Positions 7,065 to 14,920 of a stretch of 39,495 nt of DNA are shown piece after piece (the stretch's first letter is position 1; every line of letters begins with the position of its first letter). Location: NCBI GenBank assembly GCA_949288715.1, contig CASELH010000052.1:1-39495 (forward strand). The letters are read 5' to 3'. This DNA comes from an uncultured Bacteroides sp. Lineage in GTDB: Bacteria; Bacteroidota; Bacteroidia; Bacteroidales; Bacteroidaceae. A program made the position numbers and the translations under genes. The notes under the pieces were generated by a model, which ran no database searches, was not told the origin of the DNA, and worked only from the letters and a program-made list of their open reading frames with translations.

Positions 7065-8057
7065 TTATTCGGCACGCAATGTAAAGCGCTTGAAGTCGAG
7101 TACCGTCAGGTCTTTGTCCTGAGACTTCAGATAGTCGGCTACCGTCATCTTGGCATCCTGAATATACTCTTGGTTCAGCAGGCAAGATTCCTTGAAGAAC
7201 TTAGCCATACGGCCCTTGGCGATATTTTCCACCATTTGGGCAGGCAAGTTTGCAGCCTTCTCGGCAGCAACCTTTTCCTTCAAGTCGCGGATTTCCTGAG
7301 CCTGTGCCTCGGTAATATTGCCCTTCATGATGCCTTCATTCAGGTGCTCTTCACTCTCGGCAATGTAGAGGTTGAAGCCGGCCTTCTTCAAAGCAGCTTC
7401 CACAGCTTTCTGAATCTGCTCTACCTTGGTCTTTTCAATAGCAACCTGCAACTCGTTAGCCTTCACGTCTTCGGGAACACCGGCCTCGTTAACGGCTATC
7501 GGGTTCATGGCAGCAATCTGCATAGCCACTTCCTTGCCAATCTGAGGATCACACTCCTTGTTCAGCACAACCATCGTGCAGAGGAAGTTCTTGTTCTGGT
7601 GATTGTAAGTAGCAATGCAGGGGCCTTCTACTACATTGTAGCCATCCAGTTCCATCTTTTCGCCAGTGATACCGCTGCGATCTACCACAGCTTGAGCCAC
7701 CGTCACATCGCCCAACGGCAAAGCCTTCACTTCGTCCAAAGTCTTGCACTTATTGGCAATGGCAGCGTCCAAGATATCTTGAGTCAGCTTCACGAAGTCC
7801 GCATTCTGGGCAACGAAGTCGGTTTCGCATTTCAAGGCTATCATAGCTCCGAAACCATCTACAGCCTTCACCAGCACACAGCCCTCGGAAGCTTCACGAT
7901 CCGAACGTTTTGCAGCTACAGCCTGTCCTTTTTCACGGATAATCTTCATAGCCTTGTCGAAATCGCCTTCTGCATCGGTCAAGGCATTTTTGCAATCCAT
8001 CATACCAGCTCCGGTCATTTTACGAAGCTTGGTAATATCAGCCATTGTTACAGCCAT
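7065..8057 (-). CDS. tsf: translation elongation factor Ts
   Basis: 330 aa. EF-Ts is the nucleotide exchange factor for EF-Tu. The N-terminal UBA-like domain is present with the signature ITKLRKMTGAGMMDCKNAL, and the core contains KGQAVAAKRSDREASEG and IALKCETDFVAQN. The last part, PAQMVENIAKGRMAKFF and LLNQEYIQD, matches the dimerisation and C-terminal module. An alternative start at Met5 (MADITKLR, 8045) is possible. It is the last gene of the rplM-rpsI-rpsB-tsf unit, 132 bp after rpsB. Confidence 0.97.
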   Translation of the reverse strand: MAVTMADITKLRKMTGAGMMDCKNALTDAEGDFDKAMKIIREKGQAVAAKRSDREASEGCVLVKAVDGFGAMIALKCETDFVAQNADFVKLTQDILDAAIANKCKTLDEVKALPLGDVTVAQAVVDRSGITGEKMELDGYNVVEGPCIATYNHQNKNFLCTMVVLNKECDPQIGKEVAMQIAAMNPIAVNEAGVPEDVKANELQVAIEKTKVEQIQKAVEAALKKAGFNLYIAESEEHLNEGIMKGNITEAQAQEIRDLKEKVAAEKAANLPAQMVENIAKGRMAKFFKESCLLNQEYIQDAKMTVADYLKSQDKDLTVLDFKRFTLRAE

Positions 8058-8189
8058 AATGTCTTTCTCTTATTTTATTAATAGTGAATAATAGTATTTA
8101 AAAGTAAATAAGAGCTGAGAACAGAGAATAGCAAGATGTCTGCAACCGACAGCTTCCACGTCTCAGTTCCCAACTCTTACAAAATATGC

Positions 8190-9026
8190 TTAAGCCTCTT
8201 CGTCTTCCTTAATGAAAGCAGCGGCCTTGGAAGCGTTGATAGCCTCCTCATCCGACTTGTCCAGACGAGCCTTAACAGCTTTGCGCTTGCCTTTGGCAGC
8301 AGGAGCCTCGCCGGCAGCCTCCATGTCGACCTTTTCAGCTTTGCGCTCTTCCAAGCCTTCCTGCATGGCGGCGCAGCAAGCATCGAGAATTACTTCGATG
8401 GACTTGGTTGCATCGTCATTGGCCGGGATTACGAAGTCTACATTGGTAGGATCAGAATTGGTATCGACAATACCGAACACGGGGATGCCCAGACGGTTGG
8501 CCTCACGCACGGCAATGTTCTCCTTCATTACGTCTACTACGAACAAAGCAGAAGGCAGACGGGTCAAGTCGGCGATGGAGCCCAGCGTCTTGTCCAGCTT
8601 TGCACGCTGACGCGAGATTTGGAGGATTTCTCTCTTAGAGAGGTTGGCATAAGTACCGTCGCTGGTCAGCTTGTCGATAGTAGCCATTTTCTTCACAGCC
8701 TTACGGATGGTGGGGAAGTTGGTCAACATACCGCCCGGCCAACGCTCGATTACATAAGGCATGTTCACAGAAGCAGCTTTCTCAGCTACCACCTGCTTAG
8801 CTTGTTTTTTAGTAGCAACAAACAGGACTTTCTTTCCTGATTTCACGATTTGCTTCAAGGCTTCGGCAGCCTCGTCTACTTTAGCAACCGTTTTGTTGAG
8901 GTCAATGATATGAATACCATTGCGCTCCATGAAGATGTAGGGAGCCATTGCAGGGTTCCACTTGCGTTTGAGGTGGCCGAAGTGGCAACCGGCTTCCAAT
9001 AATGTATCAAAGTTTGTTCTTGACAT
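8190..9026 (-). CDS. rpsB: 30S ribosomal protein S2
   Basis: 278 aa. S2 sits on the 30S body near the S1 and mRNA site. MSRTNFDTLLEAGCHFGHLKRKWNP is the standard S2 N-terminus, so the start is the ATG at 9026. The reading frame stays open further upstream, to 9101, but the extra 25 residues (MARLPGGWFRKRNKK...) match no S2 and are rejected. Signatures LFVATKKQAK, PYVIERWPGGMLTNF and GIPVFGIVDTNSDP are present. The C-terminal tail (about 235-278) is long and charged. The 190-bp gap from rpsI suggests a leader that could carry autoregulation. Confidence 0.97.
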   Translation of the reverse strand: MSRTNFDTLLEAGCHFGHLKRKWNPAMAPYIFMERNGIHIIDLNKTVAKVDEAAEALKQIVKSGKKVLFVATKKQAKQVVAEKAASVNMPYVIERWPGGMLTNFPTIRKAVKKMATIDKLTSDGTYANLSKREILQISRQRAKLDKTLGSIADLTRLPSALFVVDVMKENIAVREANRLGIPVFGIVDTNSDPTNVDFVIPANDDATKSIEVILDACCAAMQEGLEERKAEKVDMEAAGEAPAAKGKRKAVKARLDKSDEEAINASKAAAFIKEDEEA

Positions 9027-9216
9027 TGTCTTTGTCTTTTTAAATCGTTTACTTTCTTTTTTGTTTCTCTTCCTAAACCAACCGCCGGGTAGCCTTGCCA
9101 TAAAAAAGGGGGCGAGAGTCCCGGTAGTTTAGATGCTAAACGCTTTTCCGTTTGAGAGTTGAGAGTCAGCAGTCGAGATTTATGCAACTTGTCCGCCCCA
9201 ACCGTTCTCCAAACTC
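9027..9216 (-). promoter_or_regulatory. rpsI-rpsB intergenic leader with small hairpins
   Basis: This 190-bp gap holds no gene. On the minus strand it contains AAACG-gaaaa-CGTTT-like and GTTTAG-catc-TAAAC hairpins, then GGG-actctcg-CCCC followed by T6 (near 9099-9124), which looks like a weak terminator or attenuator. Regulation by S2 is plausible but not shown. No convincing promoter was found. Confidence 0.35.
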
Positions 9217-9603
9217 TTAACGTTTACTGAACTGGAATCTGCGGCGTGCTTTGGGACGACCCGGTTTCTTGCGTTCAACGGCACGCGGGTCACGAGTCAT
9301 AAAGCCTTCTGCACGGAGGGCAGCCTTGTCTTCGGGGTTGATTTTCACCAATGCACGGGCAATAGCCAAACGCAATGCCTGAGACTGGCCGGTGAAACCA
9401 CCGCCGCAAAGGTTTACCTTAATATCGTATTTGTCAGCTACGCCAAGTTTGTTCAGCGGCTGCTTAACCACGTACTGGAGAATGCCCGAAGGGAAATACA
9501 CCGCGAGGTCTCTTTTGTTGATGGTAATCTTTCCTGTACCTTCGCTGACGTAGACGCGTGCAATAGCGCTCTTACGTCTGCCTAATGCATTTACTACTTC
9601 CAT
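9217..9603 (-). CDS. rpsI: 30S ribosomal protein S9
   Basis: 128 aa. Motifs VNALGRRKSAIARVYV at the start, GGGFTGQSQALRLAIARAL in the middle, and the terminal KKPGRPKARRRFQFSKR whose Ser-Lys-Arg end reaches the P-site tRNA. It lies 6 bp after rplM, the nearly universal L13-S9 pair. Confidence 0.97.
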   Translation of the reverse strand: MEVVNALGRRKSAIARVYVSEGTGKITINKRDLAVYFPSGILQYVVKQPLNKLGVADKYDIKVNLCGGGFTGQSQALRLAIARALVKINPEDKAALRAEGFMTRDPRAVERKKPGRPKARRRFQFSKR

Positions 9604-9609
9604 TATCTC

Positions 9610-10071
9610 TTATTTAAGTGCGTTAATATCAATCATTTTGGGGTTCTGTGCCTGGTGCTTGTGCTCGCTGCCGGCGTACACATACATGTTGCCCAGCAAC
9701 TTGGCGCCCAGCTTGTTCTTGGGCAGCATGCCTTTCACTACTTTGCGCAGCAGGCGGTCTTCGCCGTTAGGCTTAGCCATGAGGCGGGCGGGAGTCATTT
9801 CGCGCTGTCCGCCGGGGTAGCCGGTGTAGGACAGGTAGACGCGGTCGCTCCATTTGTTACCCGTCAGTTTCACTTTGTCGGCATTGATAATGATGACATT
9901 ATCGCCACAGTCTACGTGAGGAGTGAAGTTGGGTTTGTACTTGCCCCTCAACAGTTTCGCAACTTTTGCGCCCAGCCGGCCCAATACCTGGTCGGTGGCA
10001 TCGACGATGACCCACTCTTTGGTCGCCGTCACGTTGTTTGCAGAAATGGTCTTGTAACTTAAAGTATCCAC
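9610..10071 (-). CDS. rplM: 50S ribosomal protein L13 (GTG start)
   Basis: 153 aa from a GTG at 10071 (VDTLSYKTISANNVTATKEW, the initiator read as Met). Bacteroides L13 proteins start with the same DTLSYKTISAN stretch. Extending to the ATG at 10140 would add 23 residues unlike any L13, so the GTG is preferred. Signatures WVIVDATDQVLGRLGAKVAKLLRGK, YTGYPGGQREMTPARLMAK and GMLPKNKLG are present. It is the first gene of rplM-rpsI-rpsB-tsf, with a promoter at 10201-10232. Confidence 0.95.
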   Translation of the reverse strand: MDTLSYKTISANNVTATKEWVIVDATDQVLGRLGAKVAKLLRGKYKPNFTPHVDCGDNVIIINADKVKLTGNKWSDRVYLSYTGYPGGQREMTPARLMAKPNGEDRLLRKVVKGMLPKNKLGAKLLGNMYVYAGSEHKHQAQNPKMIDINALK

Positions 10072-10195
10072 TCTTTTACTTGAATTTAAAATTGTTACTA
10101 CTAAATCCCATTCATCGGCGGGGATGCGTGCCCCGGACAAAAGGCTCGGTTTAACCCGCTATGAATGAAATGTTTATCTTCTTCAGATAATAATC
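10072..10195 (-). promoter_or_regulatory. rplM 5' leader
   Basis: About 125 nt lie between the predicted transcription start and the GTG. They contain a CGGGG-7 nt-CCCCG hairpin (10119-10135) and a smaller GGTT-AACC hairpin (about 10150). Ribosomal protein operons often carry autoregulatory leaders. Whether this is one is open. Confidence 0.35.
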
Positions 10196-10200
10196 GGCTT

Positions 10201-10232
10201 GCAAAGGTACTATTTTTCTGACAACTGGCAAA
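10201..10232 (-). promoter_or_regulatory. promoter of rplM-rpsI-rpsB-tsf
   Basis: On the minus strand TTTG (10232-10229), exactly 19 bp, then TACCTTTGC (10209-10201): a perfect Bacteroidetes housekeeping promoter. It sits 17-48 bp downstream of the phosphatase stop codon. Confidence 0.9.
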
Positions 10233-10248
10233 GGTTTTCTTGTTTTTT

Positions 10249-11547
10249 TTAATAGTCGGTGGCGGCGAGCTTGGCGCGGTAGTAGGCTTCGACGTCCGCC
10301 CAGCGGTAGTAGGGACCGGTGACGGCGGGCAGGGGCAAGCGGGCTTCGCGCTCGTTGAGCAGCACCTTAAGCAGCGTGTCGCCGCCATGGGGGTTGCGGT
10401 AGAAGACGAGCTGAATGTTGCAGGCCATGGTGAGCAGGCGGTAGCCGCGCCAGTCGGCGTCGAGCGTCTCGGGGTCGGCGTGGGGACGGCCCCAGTCGTC
10501 CAGTTCGAGCAGGGCGGCCAGGGGCAGGAAGTTGCCGTCGTGGCCGAAGCGCAGGTGGGCGGCGGGCTCTCCGTCGGCCAAGGCCTGCGAGGCGCAGTCG
10601 AGCAGGTCGAGCAGCAGACGGGCGGCGCGGAAGGGCATGAGGCCAGCGGTGAGGGGCGAGTTGCAGTAGGGCAGGTACCAGGCCAGGTTGTTGCACCGCC
10701 ACAGTTCGTAGCACTCCCCGGGGGTGAAGAGGGAGAGCAGCTCGAGGTCGGTGTCATGGCTCTGCATGATGGCGGCCACGGAGAAGAGCTTGCGCATCAG
10801 GGCGATGGAGTCCACCGCAGCGGCATAAGCGGGGTCGCTGAAGAGCACGCCCATCAGCCTGCCGGGACGGAGGTGGCGGGCCTGGAACTGCCGCTGCACG
10901 TCGGCCAGCAGTGGGAGGCGGCCTATGGAGTCCACCCGGGGCGTGGAGGGCGGCGTGAGCACGGCCAAGTCGCGCTCGCTGGCGCTGTTGGTGATGGTCA
11001 GGCCGGGGTTAAGCGCCTGCAGCCGGAGGCACTGGGCCGTCATAGAGAGCATGACGCGGGGCACCTGGGTAGAGCGGGCGTCGATGCGGGCACCGGTGGT
11101 GAAGACTTGGGGGAAGTTGCGGTACATTCTCATCGCGATGCCCCGGTGCTGGCGGGCGCCGCGCGGGGTGAGCTCGCCGATGCGGCCGCGGGCCATGCGG
11201 GCCATGCTGTCCACCACCGTCAGCACCTGGTGGCCGCGGGGGGTGAGCACGCCCAGCGAGTCGGCGCGGCGGAGGGTGCGGAGGGGCATCAGGTAGTCGT
11301 CCATGTCCGTCAGGTAGCGCGAGCCGTGGCGGGCAAAGGTGCTGATGTAGAAGGGCTCGTAGCCCTCGGGGGCGGGTGTCAGGGGGTAGGCCGAGAGGGC
11401 GGTGTCGGGCACGGGGTAGGCGCGGTAGTTGTGGGCGGAGAGGAGGCGGTCGGCCTCAATCTCCTGCAGGGCGGTCTGCGCCTGGGCGAGGTTGGCCGTC
11501 AGCAGGGAGAGGAGTGCGAGGGCCAGGGCGGGAATGATTCGTTTCAT
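10249..11547 (-). CDS. secreted histidine acid phosphatase (branch 2 histidine phosphatase)
   Basis: 432 aa. A signal peptide (MKRIIPALALALLSLL ... AQAQ) targets it to the periplasm or surface. The catalytic RHG is in ISTFARHGSRYL (Arg73, His74), and the proton-donor HD is His336-Asp337 in RFGHDGN. Both are needed in phytase, acid phosphatase and MINPP-like enzymes, which hydrolyse phosphomonoesters. The HD motif (rather than HAE) favours the acid-phosphatase/phytase type, but the substrate is not determined. It is a single gene with unusually G+C-rich coding sequence compared with its neighbours. No clear promoter was found; a repeat pair lies upstream. Confidence 0.88.
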   Translation of the reverse strand: MKRIIPALALALLSLLTANLAQAQTALQEIEADRLLSAHNYRAYPVPDTALSAYPLTPAPEGYEPFYISTFARHGSRYLTDMDDYLMPLRTLRRADSLGVLTPRGHQVLTVVDSMARMARGRIGELTPRGARQHRGIAMRMYRNFPQVFTTGARIDARSTQVPRVMLSMTAQCLRLQALNPGLTITNSASERDLAVLTPPSTPRVDSIGRLPLLADVQRQFQARHLRPGRLMGVLFSDPAYAAAVDSIALMRKLFSVAAIMQSHDTDLELLSLFTPGECYELWRCNNLAWYLPYCNSPLTAGLMPFRAARLLLDLLDCASQALADGEPAAHLRFGHDGNFLPLAALLELDDWGRPHADPETLDADWRGYRLLTMACNIQLVFYRNPHGGDTLLKVLLNEREARLPLPAVTGPYYRWADVEAYYRAKLAATDY

Positions 11548-11627
11548 GGCGGGTGCTGTGTTTTTAGGATTTGACGTCTATATATATAATATGGTGTAGG
11601 CGTGTGCCGGAACAGGGCCTTCATCCT

Positions 11628-11703
11628 GTCATTCTGAGCGCAAGCGAAGAATCTCTTAAAACGCAAGCTAAACGGGGAGATCCTTCACTTTGTTCAGGAT
11701 GAC
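11628..11703. repeat. short copy (A) of the GTCATTCTGAGCG palindromic element
   Basis: 76 bp from GTCATTCTGAGCGCAAGCG to TTGTTCAGGATGAC. The inner half of the element seen complete at 27343-27489 and 35471-35620. Its arms GAAGAATCTC and GAGATCCTTC pair. Confidence 0.8.
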
Positions 11704-11812
11704 CTGCTGCATACTGCTGCACACACGCTCTGCCGCCGCAAGTTTACGGAAAAGGGGCGGGCCGGGCAAGTTTTTAAGTTTTATTAAGACACCCTTTGCA
11801 CCCCAAAAACAC

Positions 11813-11884
11813 AGGCGCGGATTACGCGGGACAACAGGGAAGCCCTGCAACAAGGAATCCGTGAATTCCGCGCAATCCGCGCCT
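11813..11884. repeat. AGGCGCGGATT palindrome, copy 1, after asnS
   Basis: AGGCGCGGATTACGCGG at the left pairs with the ...CGCAATCCGCGCCT end at the right; the middle also carries AATCCGTGAATTCC. It lies 19 bp after the asnS stop codon. Related copies are at 22171-22243 and 38336-38413. Confidence 0.8.
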
Positions 11885-11902
11885 TATGCTATGCCCCGCT
11901 CC

Positions 11903-13306
11903 TTAGAACTCCGCATTCCTGGGCGTGCGCGGGAAGGGAATCACGTCGCGTATGTTGGCCATGCCGGTGACGAACAGCAGCAGGCGCTCGAAGCCCAGTC
12001 CGAAGCCGGCGTGGGGGCAGGTGCCGTAGCGGCGCGTGTCGAGGTACCACCACATGTCCTTCATCGGGATGCCCAGCTCCCGGATGCGCGCCATGAGCTT
12101 GTCGTAGCTCTCCTCGCGCACGCTGCCGCCGATGATTTCGCCTATCTGCGGGAAGAGCACGTCGGTGCCCTGCACGGTGCGGCCATCGGGGTTCTGCTTC
12201 ATGTAGAAGGCCTTGATTTCCTTGGGGTAGTCGGTCATGATGACGGGGCGGCCGAAGTGGCGCTCCACCAGGTAGCGCTCGTGCTCGCTGGCCAGGTCGC
12301 AGCCCCAGTAGACGGGGAATTCGAACTTCTCGCCCCGGGCCACGGCTTCCTCCAGTATGCGTATGCCCTCGGTGTAGGGCAGGCGGACGAACTCCGTCCC
12401 CACCACGCCGCGCAGGCGGTCGAGCAGGCCCTTATCGACCATCTTGTTGAGGAACTCCAGGTCGTCCATGCAGTTGTCCAGCGCCCACTGCACGCAGTAC
12501 TTTATGAACTCCTCCTCCAGGTCCATCAGCTCGGTGAGGTCGGCGAAGGCCACCTCGGGCTCCACCATCCAGAACTCGGCCAGGTGGCGGGGCGTGTTCG
12601 AGTTTTCGGCACGGAACGTTGGGCCGAAGGTGTAGATGGCTCCCAGCGCCGTGGCTGCCAGCTCGCCTTCGAGCTGTCCGGACACGGTGAGGCTGGCCTG
12701 CTTGCCGAAGAAGTCGCTGTCGTACACTATCGAGCCGTTCTCGTCCTTCTTCAAGTCGTAGAGGTTCATGGTGGTCACCTGGAACATCTGGCCCGCCCCC
12801 TCGCAGTCGGACGCGGTGATGATGGGCGTGTGGAAGTAGTAGAAGCCCCTGTCGTGGAAGAACTTGTGTATGGCGATGGCCATGTTGTGGCGTATGCGGA
12901 AGACGGCCCCGAAGGTGTTGGTGCGCGGCCTGAGGTGGGCAATCTCGCGCAGGAACTCCATGGAGTGGCCCTTCTTCTGCAGGGGGTAGGTGTTGTCGCA
13001 CGTGCCCAGCACCTCAATCTCGCGGGCCTGCACCTCCACCTTCTGTCCGGAGCCCACGCTGGCCACCAGCTCTCCGTTCACGCTGAGGCATGCTCCGGTG
13101 GTGATGTCCTTCAGCAGGGCCTCGTCGAAGCGGTCGAGGTCTACCACCACTTGCACGTTGTGTATGGTGCTGCCGTCGTTCAGTGCCACGAAGGCCACTT
13201 GCTTGCTTCCCCGGCGGGTGCGCACCCATCCTTTCACGTTGACCATCGCGCCGAAGTCTTCACGGCGCAGCAGGTCGGCTATCTTTGTTCTGTTAATCTT
13301 TTCCAT
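11903..13306 (-). CDS. asnS: asparaginyl-tRNA synthetase
   Basis: 467 aa class II synthetase charging tRNA-Asn. The N-terminal OB-fold anticodon-binding domain (about 15-110) includes [23 protein letters not shown]. Class II motif 2 is [22 protein letters not shown]. Motif 3 is [10 protein letters not shown] (434-443), close to the C-terminal [14 protein letters not shown] typical of AsnRS rather than AspRS. The start at 13306 gives the family's usual N-terminus. It follows the pseudouridine synthase by 103 bp, filled with a palindromic repeat. The copy 1 palindrome after its stop may end transcription. Confidence 0.96.
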   Translation of the reverse strand: MEKINRTKIADLLRREDFGAMVNVKGWVRTRRGSKQVAFVALNDGSTIHNVQVVVDLDRFDEALLKDITTGACLSVNGELVASVGSGQKVEVQAREIEVLGTCDNTYPLQKKGHSMEFLREIAHLRPRTNTFGAVFRIRHNMAIAIHKFFHDRGFYYFHTPIITASDCEGAGQMFQVTTMNLYDLKKDENGSIVYDSDFFGKQASLTVSGQLEGELAATALGAIYTFGPTFRAENSNTPRHLAEFWMVEPEVAFADLTELMDLEEEFIKYCVQWALDNCMDDLEFLNKMVDKGLLDRLRGVVGTEFVRLPYTEGIRILEEAVARGEKFEFPVYWGCDLASEHERYLVERHFGRPVIMTDYPKEIKAFYMKQNPDGRTVQGTDVLFPQIGEIIGGSVREESYDKLMARIRELGIPMKDMWWYLDTRRYGTCPHAGFGLGFERLLLFVTGMANIRDVIPFPRTPRNAEF

Positions 13307-13313
13307 GTCAATT

Positions 13314-13409
13314 AAGTGATTAGTGGTTAGTGATTAGTGATTAGTGGGTAGCGATGAGTGTTTAGTGATTAATAGGAACTAATCACTCATCACTAACCGC
13401 TAATCACTA
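13314..13409. repeat. GTGATTAGTG tandem and inverted repeat
   Basis: The left arm (13314-13346) repeats AGTGATTAGTG-like units. The right arm (13381-13409, AATCACTCATCACTAACC...) is its imperfect reverse complement. It fills the gap between the pseudouridine synthase stop and the asnS start and could form a long hairpin in the shared transcript. Confidence 0.75.
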
Positions 13410-14837
13410 TTATTCGAATGCCCCCATGCGCAGGTAGTTCACCTCGGCCTCGGTGAGGAAGCGCCACTCGCCCCGGCGCAGGCCTTTCTTGGTCAGCCCG
13501 GCGAAGTAGACGCGGTCCAGCTTCACCACCTTGTAGCCCAGCGACTCGAAGATGCGGCGCACGATGCGGTTGCGTCCCGAGTGTATCTCGATGCCCACGT
13601 CGTTCTTCTTCTCCTCGCTGGTGTAGCTGATGGCGTCGGCATGAATCTCGCCGTCGTCCAGCTGTATGCCTTGCACAATCTGGTCCATGTCGGCGCGCGT
13701 CAGGTCCTTGTCGAGGTGCACGTGGTAGATTTTCTTCTTCAGGTACTTGGGGTGCGTCAGCTTCGAGGCCAGGTCGCCGTCGTTCGTCAGCAGCAGCACG
13801 CCCGTGGTGTTGCGGTCCAAGCGGCCCACGGGGTAGATGCGCTCGGGGCAGGCGTTCTTCACCAGGTCCATCACGGTGCGGCGGGCCTGGGGGTCGTCGC
13901 TGGTGGTGACGGTGTCCTTGGGCTTGTTGAGCAGGATGTATATCTTGCGCTCGATGCTGACGGGCTGGTCGTGGAACTTCACTTCGTCGCTGCGCTTAAT
14001 CTTCGTGCCCAGCTCGGTCACCACTTGCCCGTTTACCGACACCACGCCTGCCTGGATGAACTCGTCGGCCTCGCGGCGCGAGCAGATGCCCGCATTGGCC
14101 AGGAACTTGTTCAGGCGGATAGGCTCGTTGGGGTCGACAAACTGCTCCTTGTACTCTATCTGCTTCTTCTTGCTGTACTTGGCGTTGGGGTTATAGTCGG
14201 CCGTGCGCGGGCGGTAGGGACGCTGTTGCTGCCCGTAGCCGCCATTGTTTCCGCCTCCCGCATAGCCCGGCCTCCTGCCGCCGTTGTTGGGGTTGAAACG
14301 CGGGCGGAAGCTCCTTTGCTGGCCTTCGCCGCCTTCCTGGTTGGGGTTGAAGCGCGGACGGTAACCACGTTGCTGCTGTTGGCCATAGCCCCCCTCCTGA
14401 TTGGGATTGAAGCGCGGGCGATAGGGGCGTTGCTGGCCTTCGCCGCCCTCCTGGTTGGGGTTGAAGCGCGGACGGTAAGAGCGTTGTTGGTAGCCCTCGC
14501 CGCCCTCTTGGTTGGGATTGAAGCGCGGGCGGTAACTACGTTGCTGGCCGTCCCCCTCCCGACTGGGATTAAAACGCGGACGATAGCCCTTTTGCTGGCC
14601 TTCGCCACCTTCCTGGTTAGGATTGAAGCGCGGGCGGTAGGGGCGGTCGCTGCTATATGCACGTTGCGGACGGTCGCCGCTATTGAATCTCGGGCGATAG
14701 GGACGTTCCCCGCCATTGTCATACGGACGTTGCGGACGCCCAAAGCCTTCCTTGTACTGGTTGCCGCCATCACGGCTTGCGTTGGCATTGCCTTCTGTAG
14801 CAGAGGCATTCTGCCAAGTTTCGTTGTCTGTAGCCAT
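13410..14837 (-). CDS. RluB/RsuA-type pseudouridine synthase with long RPRFNPNQEGG repeat domain
   Basis: 475 aa. Residues 239-285 form an S4 RNA-binding domain (IRLNKFLANAGICSRREADEFI). The catalytic domain follows, with the active Asp341 in GRLDRNTTGVLLLTNDG and HSGRNRIVRRIFESLGY near the end. It isomerises a uridine in rRNA; RluB-type (23S) or RsuA-type (16S) cannot be separated here. The first 235 residues are low-complexity: about eight RPRFNPNQEGGEGQQ-like units between 48 and 190, rich in Arg, Gly, Asn and Gln, as in RGG RNA-binding tails. The DNA repeats are imperfect, so unit number may vary. It lies between purB (83 bp upstream) and asnS. Confidence 0.9.
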   Translation of the reverse strand: MATDNETWQNASATEGNANASRDGGNQYKEGFGRPQRPYDNGGERPYRPRFNSGDRPQRAYSSDRPYRPRFNPNQEGGEGQQKGYRPRFNPSREGDGQQRSYRPRFNPNQEGGEGYQQRSYRPRFNPNQEGGEGQQRPYRPRFNPNQEGGYGQQQQRGYRPRFNPNQEGGEGQQRSFRPRFNPNNGGRRPGYAGGGNNGGYGQQQRPYRPRTADYNPNAKYSKKKQIEYKEQFVDPNEPIRLNKFLANAGICSRREADEFIQAGVVSVNGQVVTELGTKIKRSDEVKFHDQPVSIERKIYILLNKPKDTVTTSDDPQARRTVMDLVKNACPERIYPVGRLDRNTTGVLLLTNDGDLASKLTHPKYLKKKIYHVHLDKDLTRADMDQIVQGIQLDDGEIHADAISYTSEEKKNDVGIEIHSGRNRIVRRIFESLGYKVVKLDRVYFAGLTKKGLRRGEWRFLTEAEVNYLRMGAFE

Positions 14838-14920
14838 TGTTTTTGTCTGAAATATAAATAATTAAACCTGTGGCCTCACGGCCTATCACATATTTAGATG
14901 TTCAACACTGTTTCTTCTTT

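Noticed and set aside
9099-9124. True terminator between rpsI and rpsB
   Set aside because: The stem is only 3-4 bp; it is noted as part of the leader but not called a terminator.
10240-11574. Plus-strand 444-codon ORF opposite the histidine phosphatase
   Set aside because: It is a shadow of a G+C-rich gene; the minus strand has a signal peptide, RHG and HD motifs, and the shadow protein is low-complexity Gly/Val/His.
13581-14861. Plus-strand 426-codon ORF opposite the pseudouridine synthase
   Set aside because: It is antisense to the RPRFNPNQEGG repeats; its repetitive Leu/Val/Ala composition reflects them, and it has no start context.
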